Positions 56,991 to 64,000 of a DNA stretch of 64,000 nucleotides are shown piece by piece (the stretch's first letter is position 1; every line of letters begins with the position of its first letter). The stretch lies in NCBI GenBank assembly GCA_014529385.2, contig CM043959.1, forward strand, positions 14,509,809 to 14,573,808, read 5' to 3'. Source of the DNA: Adiantum capillus-veneris. Its lineage: Eukaryota > Streptophyta > Polypodiopsida > Polypodiales > Pteridaceae. Under the pieces are notes generated by a model. The model was not told where the DNA came from, searched no databases, and saw nothing but the letters and a program-made list of their open reading frames with translations. Both the position numbers and the translations under genes were made by a program.

Positions 56991-58128
56991 GAGCATAGAA
57001 CGGATAGATATGATAGGGTCTTTTTTTTTTTAATATTCTCAATAAAGGGTGATGCATCTTCTCACTGATGTGCCTCCCAAAGGTATCTTCTATTGTTTGC
57101 TAAGGTGTACGGGAAGTTACAGTAGCTTGACTCTATCACCTCATGTGGCCCTTCTAGTGTTACTCCTACAAGCATCAACACGTTGACATCATCAAAACAG
57201 GTGTTTCTTGCCCATTCTTATTCTTTCTATTTTTTTAAACATTCTTGCTTGCTTGTTTCAAAAGTGAGTGGTAACAAACTATTAAACACTTTTGCTTAGT
57301 GTTCTACCTTAAGATCAATCTAAGATTACGTCACAATCCCTTAACTAGGTTTATTAATCAAGGATTTTAGTCGAGCTAGTTTCACCAAGATAGAGCTTTT
57401 TAATGGTTACTTTAGGCTCTTAATCTAATATTATGAAGCATTGCGTATAGTGTGTCAGTGCTTTCTAGTTGGCTTAGTCTAAGTTTCCCCGTAGCTTAGA
57501 TATTATAAAGGGAGTTTCCATTGTAATGGGCCTAGGGAGGGTAACAGTGTCAAAATGACCCCCAAAGATACTAGCAACACGGCCACTCAAAAAAAAAGGA
57601 ACGAGCCAAAAATCTAACCAGGCTGTACGTGGCAAAAGGTTAGCCAACAAAACTTTGGGGGGTCAGGAAAGGGGAATATATTCAAGCAATGATTTCATGT
57701 GTAACTTCTTTTATCATATCTAATCTTAAAGGTCCTCTTAAAAATAGCCTCTATTAACGGTTGACCTTAGTGCCCTATTGAAAGTAAAAATCTTGAAGCT
57801 AGACTCCTTGATTAGTTGACCTCTAAAGTGCTTGTGAGCTTAATTATATTGCATTTTAATTTTTAATGCTCAAACAAGTTTGTTGAATATTTTGTTTCTA
57901 ATCACTCTTTGTGCTTTCACTGCATATAATTTTTCATTAACCATGTTCCTATGTGAGTGCAGGTCTATGCAAATTCTTTTGCTTTGGAGGGATGATGTGA
58001 AGCTGAGGAATCACCATATTCAATAGCATGGGCCATGACATTCAAAATAATCATTTTGATTGAGAGCACGTCCATGGGACACGACTCTTATCAAAATGTT
58101 CATAGCTTCCGAGGACAAAATCTACATC

Positions 58129-58141
58129 AAGAAGGGGGGCA
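58129..58141 (+). other. Polypurine tract of P2
   Basis: AAGAAGGGGGGCA directly precedes TGTTAACTC at 58142, the 3' LTR start. Confidence 0.88.
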
Positions 58142-58715
58142 TGTTAACTCATGACCTTAACTTATTTTATAGTCATGGACCGGGCTTGTCAGTCCCATTG
58201 TAGATTATGTGGGGTGGGTGATTTCCAATGAGGGATGCACCACAAGGTAGCAAACAAGTATGGTATATCTAGATATGACTGGCCAACTATGGGCGTCCAT
58301 GTGTGAACAAGGTGATCCATATAAAAGTGTGTAACCCTAGGTTTTAGGGTATTCTTTCATTGTGAATGCGAAGAAGATTGCACTTGCTCCATCTTCTTCT
58401 TTACTATGTGCTCACAAATGTATGTGTGTGTATGCTTGAGAGAAAGAGAGAGGGAAAGAGTCTGTGTGTGTGTGCAATCCGGCATTGTGAGGGAGGCGGC
58501 GGTGAGGCGATTGAGAGTGGTGGCGATGGTGGTGGCGTCCCTTCTTCTTTGTAGCAAGAATCCTTCATAGCAAAAAGTGCAGAGCGGTGAGTGACACACC
58601 CTTTTGCTTTCTTTGAGCTTACTAGGCTAGCATAGTTGTGTGCTTGCAGCCATTAGTGGCTTGCACACGATGTACGGCAAGTTCCTTGCTCAGACAGGTG
58701 CGACAAAAGTGCACA
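58142..58715 (+). repeat. 3' LTR of P2
   Basis: Starts TGTTAACTCATGACC and ends GTGCACA. It is homologous to both P1 LTRs but more diverged. It contains ATATAAAAG (about 58319) and GA/GT tracts at 58436-58475. Confidence 0.9.
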
Positions 58716-58843
58716 TTTGGTTTGGTAAGCACTATTGGTTGAGACTTAGGTGTCCATACCATTTTGGGCTTTGGATATGGTCATGGTGAGGTACATTGAT
58801 GCTCTACCTAATGATTCAACAAGATTTCTTTGCGTCTCCACAT

Positions 58844-59460
58844 TTATTTATGTTCTCTTGTTAGCTGTGTTTTAGGCACCCAAACCTGCCTGACTCCTTG
58901 CATGCTACTCCGTTCCTTTATTTTTTCCATTGGCACTTCAAATTGTTTGAAAAATGGAAAATCAATTGGATAGAGTGGAAGAATACATTGACCTTGAGGA
59001 GTGGTGATAGACAATGCATTGTTCTTACAATTTGATATAGCATTATATGTTTTCATCCATGATGTTCCCAAAATCATTTTGATAATTGTTCATCAAGCAA
59101 AACATAGAATTGATGTTTGCAGGGGAATCCCTACATCACAATACCCACATACACTCTACCCATAGCTTGAAAAATAGATTTATTTGTCACTTCAAAGAGG
59201 CGTTGGACATAGTTATAGTGTATTGTTCGTCATCTTTCTGAATGTGAAATATTTTACAGCATTAGCTCTTGCCCCTGTATCCACTAATGGCCGTTCTTCA
59301 TACCCATTGGTTGATTGGACTTTAATTCGTACATCCATTCCTTCTTGTAGATCTAGCTGTGGTGGTCACTCCATTGCTGCCATTACTGGAACTTGTTGTT
59401 TCCTTTTAAGCATCCGTAGGTGTGTTTCTTTTTGGGCTTGTTCAATTACCTGCTAATTTT
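58844..59460 (-). pseudogene. Protease-like domain and W-V-P-K segment after integrase of R
   Basis: In the same frame as the integrase C-terminus, past a TGA, comes LRKYFLPLTNDMLSRIHAAK, then ERPLVDTGARANAVKYFTF with an intact D-T-G-A (about 59270-59285). Next is MILGTSWMKTYNAISNCKNN, the second protease signature, then RQVWVPKTQLTREHK. This repeats the integrase, protease-like, W-x-P-K order of P1 and P2 in a clearly different sequence. The protease-like domain here cannot be the gag-proximal one unless the element was rearranged. Confidence 0.72.
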
Positions 59461-59533
59461 TCAACTTGCATTCTTTGGCTGCATGAATTCTACTCAACAT
59501 ATCATTGGTTAGTGGCAAGAAATACTTTCTAAG

Positions 59534-60780
59534 TCATCCCCCACTAATCCAATTTTCGATAATATCTCCGCCGAATGTTGCTAATTTAACTTCCCCACTC
59601 GGAGACAGTTCTTCAATAACAAACGGACTATTCCCCTTCTTCTTAAATTTAGGAACATGTTCCTTCAATGAATAGACTAAAACTAGGTCCTCCTTCTTAA
59701 AATCCTTGGTCAAAAGCTTAGAGTCAAAGAATTGTTTTTGTTTTTGTTTTTTAGCATACATGTGAGCTATCCTAAGTAGTCTCTTTTCATCCAATTGCTC
59801 TAATTCATTTAATCTATCCGACAATTCATGACCTTGTCATTCAAGGGTTTGTGCGACTCTTAGGGTAGGAATTATAGCATCCAAACCATACACCAAATCG
59901 AATGGTGTTGTGTTTAGAGCAATTTTAAGGCCACCTATAAGCCCAAAGTGCTGAATGCAGTTGCATTTCCTAGTCTGTTCGTCCTACACTTACTGTTTTT
60001 GTTAAAACTCGACTCAAGATTTTGTTCGTATGTTCAACTTGGCCATTTGCTTGTGGATGATAAGGGACGGACTTGTTGCAAATTACCATAAACTCATCCA
60101 ACGGGTACTCAATTCACCTCATTCAAAAAATGAGTTCCCCTATCACTCACTATTTTTGCTCACTATTTTTACCAGCAATTCATATCTTGTAAAGACGTTC
60201 TCATACAAGAATTTAGTCATCGTTCGCATGTCATTCTTTTGAGTAGCCTTGGCTTCAGCCCATTTGGTCAAATAATCTATAGCAACAATTATATATTAGG
60301 CTTGGGTTCGATAAGCTGGTGGATGAATAGGTCTAACAAAATTAATCCCCCATTTTGCAAATTCTCTCATTCCCATTAGAGATCTAAGTGGCATGGAATC
60401 TCTCCATTGTGGAATTTAGCTCTTTGACAAGCATCGCACCGTATAATGTATTCCTTATCATGTGAGTGTAGCGAAGGTCACTATATCCCCATTGACATTA
60501 TGATTTAGCTGTTATCTTGGCAAAAAGTGGCCCCCCACTACTCTTGCACATGAGCTTGCTCCAATATTGGAAGGTATTCTATTTCATGGATACAGATACG
60601 CACATATTGATCCTACCCTTGTCTATATAAGTGATTCCCAATTAAGGTGTAGTTGTTGGCTTCTACCTCAATTGCGCGTCTTCTCCTCTTATTCACATCT
60701 TTAAGAAATGCACGTGTTGTTAAGAACTCTAGCAGATCTTCTAGGGGTTTTCCTATACAAGCATCCCGTTAGCAATTGGT
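59534..60780 (-). pseudogene. Integrase of element R
   Basis: Segments in order on the minus strand: FLTTRAFLKDVNKRRRRAI with NYTLIGNHLYRQG; RCDACQRAKFHNGE (zinc-binding Cys pair, about 60430); WGINFVRPIHPPAYRTQA (Asn for the first catalytic Asp); YIIVAIDYLTKWAEAKATQK; and the open C-terminal frame 59534-59824 (LDEKRLLRIAHMYAKKQKQK, DLVLVYSLKEHVPKFKKKGN). Stops are moderate in number. Confidence 0.82.
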
Positions 60781-61386
60781 ACATTATCTAGGTGCTAGTT
60801 TGGTTATTTGATCAATTTGAGTTCTCTCTTCCCAATTTCCACAAGTCTAGTAATCCTTTTTCCAAGTTTTGAAGTAGATTTTTCCACTATGGGGCTAGAA
60901 ATTTTATATGCAAAGGGTGTGATAACTTCCCAGACTATTGTGCCACCTTCTTGTGCCAAAAATTTGTCTCTACGTCTTTGGCGCGCCAAAGATAGATCTT
61001 TGTCCTTTAATGCTATTTCGAATCGGTCTCTCATTAGAAGCTTTCTTGACTGTATTTACTTACTCTACTCCTACAAAGATCATAAAAAGGTACAGTACAT
61101 GAAAGAAAGTATCCCCTCCCTGCCCCCTCCAACCACTAAAACTCTATTTCACCTTGGTGTTATCCTTACCAATTAGTTTCTATCTCAAGGACCATTCCTC
61201 GACCCGTCCAACTACCTCAATGTTTCCAAGGTCCTTAGTATCCCTACTCTCAAATGCCTTTCCGCAATGTTTAAATCAGAGGTTGTGTTAATCTTAGTAA
61301 AACCTAGAGCAAGTAATGGATTTCAAGAAAAACTCTTTGCAATTTCCCTAGCTTAGGTTGCCTCATCCCCGGTAATGATGCCAAAA

Positions 61387-63503
61387 TGTCGATCGGCTGC
61401 AAAGTCTCACTGTATCAATGCTAGTAAAGTAAGAATCATAAACATAAAATGTGTCCATGAGCCATAGCTGACCCGACTAGTGCATAAAGGCCATGAGAGG
61501 TTGTCAATCCCTCAAAAAATCCCTAGAAGTATAAAGTCTCAAGCGTCAAATAACGCTAAAAGCTAGTCTCTAATCCGTAAGTCTATATAGATCTAAGATT
61601 TGACCTAACTTCAGTTTTCCAAATGTGAGGAAACTTGGTATGGAGCTTGAGCAGGGTATCCTTGACAACCCTATGTGATCACATGTCCATTTCGATGCCC
61701 GGATAAAATCGCACCAAAGATAAACGGCCCAAATTCAACACTTCCGTTTTGACTCCAGAAGGACTTTTTAGGATCCTAGAGAGGTGCTAAAGTCAAATTG
61801 AAATCCTACTTTGTGCACAAAGAGTAGATATAGCTTGTAGACAAACTCACTAAAAATTAGAACAAAATTTAATAAAACTTACATGAGTAGATAGAGCTTT
61901 CACCTATGAACGAAGTGACGTGCTTGGAATCACAATGTTACATAGTATAAGGGAGACACGAGATGTAGAAGAAAGCACGAGCTTGCGGTACAGTTATGCT
62001 CGCATGCTCAATAGTTTTTAATTGCCAAAAACTTAGGTCAAAAGTTACAAGAATTGGCTTTTATACCTTAGCCAAGGTGATAGCATGAAGTTTTGAATTG
62101 ATCGAATCATCAAAAGTTACAAGCTAAAAGCTCTTGGCCCCATTCCCGACTATACAGACTCAAAACATTAATGGTTACAAAGAATACTGGGGCTAGAGGC
62201 AACTTTTCATTATAAGTGTCAAGATTTACATCAAAGGCTAAGTGGAAAAATAGGAAAATAGGACGCCTTATTAGCCACCTGCTAAGAAATTCTTAATTCT
62301 TTTTAACAAACCAGAGAGATTGAGGCCCGTTGATAAAGAAATTAATTCAAATGCATTGAGGAAAACTGGTTTGATTTATCAAGTGGATGTATCATGTTGA
62401 GGTTTTTTTGTGAATTGATATTATTGGTAGCCACTGGAGCACTAGGCACTGTTAATGGCGGGTGGGATATCCGGTAAGCAGGTCTTTTTTCAATACTCTT
62501 ACACATGCATGCCCTTTGATATGCTTTTAAATTACACGGTTGACTTGGATTTGATACTCTTGCTTAAGCTTTTGCTGATGGCTTTTTTGGTTTTTTTTTA
62601 TTCATAGGTTTGTTTTTTTCCATAGCCGATTGGGCAGTTTGATCTTAAGGAGGTGATTTGTTTTGGGTTGCAAATGGGCTATTAGCCCTCAACTTATGTA
62701 TGTAAGTATGGCAGTTGTTGAGTCCCTCGTGGACTTATGTATTGCAGTTGAGAATTGCACGAGGGATTGCAAGTGCTTGGACAGTCAAGTAGTGAGGTTT
62801 TGATTATGTTTTTTTTTTAAGTTTTTTGACTTATGAGCATTGTGCCTTGAGCCGACTACTTTGATTTGTTGTTTTGGTTGATGCATTTTTGCTAGGATTG
62901 TTGCATATACAAGTGAGTTGTAGCTATTTCTATACATAAGAATAAAGTTTCCCCACTTTTCCCTTTGCATAAAAGCCATAAAGGCTGAAAATTCCATTGT
63001 CTTAGGCAAATGATTTGATCGCCATGGCATGCGTGAATTAAGGGCTGATTTTAAACCATTTTCAAAAACCAACAAAGCCAATTCTAGGGTGGTTTTTACT
63101 AAGCTTTTGAGATCAGATTGCAAGCGTTCTTGGGAGGATTTGGTTCATGTGCACTATGTATGATATTGTGGTCACATACCTAGCCTACTTGGGTTAGCAA
63201 TCTTTGACTTCTGATAGTGGTCTAGAGTAGCTCCTACTTTGTCATCGACGTGTGTATTTTTGGTTAACGATCTCTTTTGAGATTTTGGACATTTTGCAAA
63301 GCGACTCCACCCAATTTTTTCTAGCTATTTCTACATGCTTTTGGCTTGATCATCATATCATTTATTGATGTGTTTGCAGCCATTAATGGTTGAAATTACT
63401 CCCACATTGATGCTTGTACGGACCCAATTTTGCATTGTCTTTTGAGACAAATTCCAGGTCCATTGGGACCCAATTTTTTTCCGGCAATTAGAACTCTACA
63501 TGG
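61387..63503. other. Probable LTR of R and unrecognised sequence
   Basis: The left part is presumably the LTR of element R (its TG/CA inner end is at 61387), outer limit unknown. A 112-codon minus-strand frame at 62785-63123 (contains NSRMPWRSNHLPKTMEFSAF) is open but not recognised. Long T runs occur near 62590 and 62810. Confidence 0.4.
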
Positions 63504-63712
63504 AGCTTTTAGCTTATGCATTGCTTATGCATTATTGGTGGCATTGAGAGTGCTTTTGTGACACCTTGAAAGCAAGATTGAGAGTGCTTTTGTGACACCT
63601 TGAAAGCAACATTCCTTGTAGAGAGCTTTTAGCTTATGCATTGCTTATGCATTATTGGTGGCATTGAGAGTGCTTTTGTGACACCTTGAAAGCAACATTC
63701 CTTGTAGAGAGC
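63504..63712. repeat. Nested tandem duplications (120 bp and 34 bp)
   Basis: A 120-bp unit starting AGCTTTTAGCTTATGCATTG repeats at 63504 and 63624. Inside the first copy a 34-bp unit ATTGAGAGTGCTTTTGTGAC is itself duplicated (63543 and 63577). The copies are almost identical, so they are recent. Confidence 0.95.
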
Positions 63713-64000
63713 TCACTCCAGTCCAAGGTAAAACCATTGTGAAGCTAATTTGGCTTGATTTTGGTAGTTATCTAGCCATTTTGGGACTTGGTCCAAAAGA
63801 GCCCTTTCTGAGACTGTGGCTAATCTTTTGAGTTTGCATAACCTTTTGGAAGGCCCTATGTGATGTCTTATTGAGCTGGGTATTCTCAAGTGTTGAGAAA
63901 CTTTAGATGATACAAGTTGCTGGTGATTCCCTTTATCCTCACCTCACCATAGGCTATGTAGAGAGGTGTGTGGGTGCTTTGACACCTAGTTGGCTATCCT

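Larger units (their letters stand above)
54870..58715 (+). mobile_element. 5'-truncated family P copy (P2)
   Basis: Homologous to P1 from 33905 to its end. It begins within the integrase C-terminus (LLDF/FLNGSRFKRYYD region) and runs through the protease-like domain, W-I-P-K ORF, conserved 3' ORF, 3' UTR, PPT and 3' LTR. No 5' half or 5' LTR is in the window. Confidence 0.88.
58840..61386 (-). mobile_element. Element R, internally deleted gypsy relic, minus strand
   Basis: A PBS-like TTTTGGCATCATTACCGGGG (61367-61386, minus strand) follows a presumed LTR end at 61387, which reads GATCGACA on the minus strand. Then come an unassigned frame (60804-61034), the integrase, a protease-like domain and a W-V-P-K segment. 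gag, RT and RNase H are missing. The left end stops against the P2 LTR. It is related to family P in PBS type and gene order. The outer end of the LTR right of 61387 was not found. Confidence 0.75.

Overview
The window looks like intergenic DNA from a land plant with a large, repeat-rich genome. A gymnosperm is plausible, but the sequence alone cannot name the organism. Three things point to a plant: primer-binding sites of plant LTR-retrotransposon type (a decayed TGGTATCAGAGC initiator-Met form and a decayed TTTGGCGCCGTTGCCGGGGA-like form), GT-AG introns with plant-like spacing, and nested, heavily decayed Ty3/gypsy elements. I found no host single-copy gene, tRNA, rRNA or CRISPR array. Almost everything that can be identified is mobile DNA.

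The most remarkable object is a 9.7-kb DNA transposon at 7342-17048. It has near-perfect 32-bp terminal inverted repeats starting CATTAGGGG and is flanked by a 3-bp direct repeat, ACA. It carries four intron-containing genes packed in alternating orientation. First is a plus-strand transposase-like gene (7670-10353). Second is a minus-strand gene of unknown function (10360-11856). Third is a plus-strand gene that reads from a histone H3-like tail and histone fold into a Ulp1/C48-type cysteine protease (12921-15006). Fourth is a minus-strand gene of unknown function whose C-terminus looks ubiquitin-like (15363-16668). The two middle genes share a divergent intergenic region with an iterated CG-rich motif and a TATA box. 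The copy is damaged by a few stops, mostly TAG, and a few frameshifts. A second, older relic of the same transposase family lies at 20552-22012 on the minus strand, cut by an LTR element.

From 18.5 kb onward the window is a nest of LTR elements. Family S is a minus-strand gag relic with a 375-bp LTR (18.5-20.55 kb). Family Q is Ty3/gypsy with a 2.1-2.6-kb LTR and an initiator-Met PBS. It has three relics: A (23.5-26.4 kb), B (26.46-26.76 plus 37.93-43.4 kb) and C (46.18-54.6 kb). Copy C has a LINE 3' fragment inserted in gag (49872-51254). Family P (Tat-like by its PBS and downstream ORFs) has one complete copy, P1 (26762-37928), with ~0.6-kb LTRs and a perfect 5-bp duplication ACCAC, inserted into the LTR of Q copy B. 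P1 has lost reverse transcriptase and RNase H. A 5'-truncated copy P2 (about 54.87-58.715 kb) abuts Q copy C. A third, related minus-strand element R (58.84 to beyond 61.39 kb) is heavily deleted. P1, P2 and R share an unusual layout: a second aspartic-protease-like domain and a W-[IV]-P-K motif ORF lie downstream of the integrase.

The first 7.3 kb and the last 2.5 kb hold microsatellites, short tandem duplications and unrecognised AT-rich sequence.
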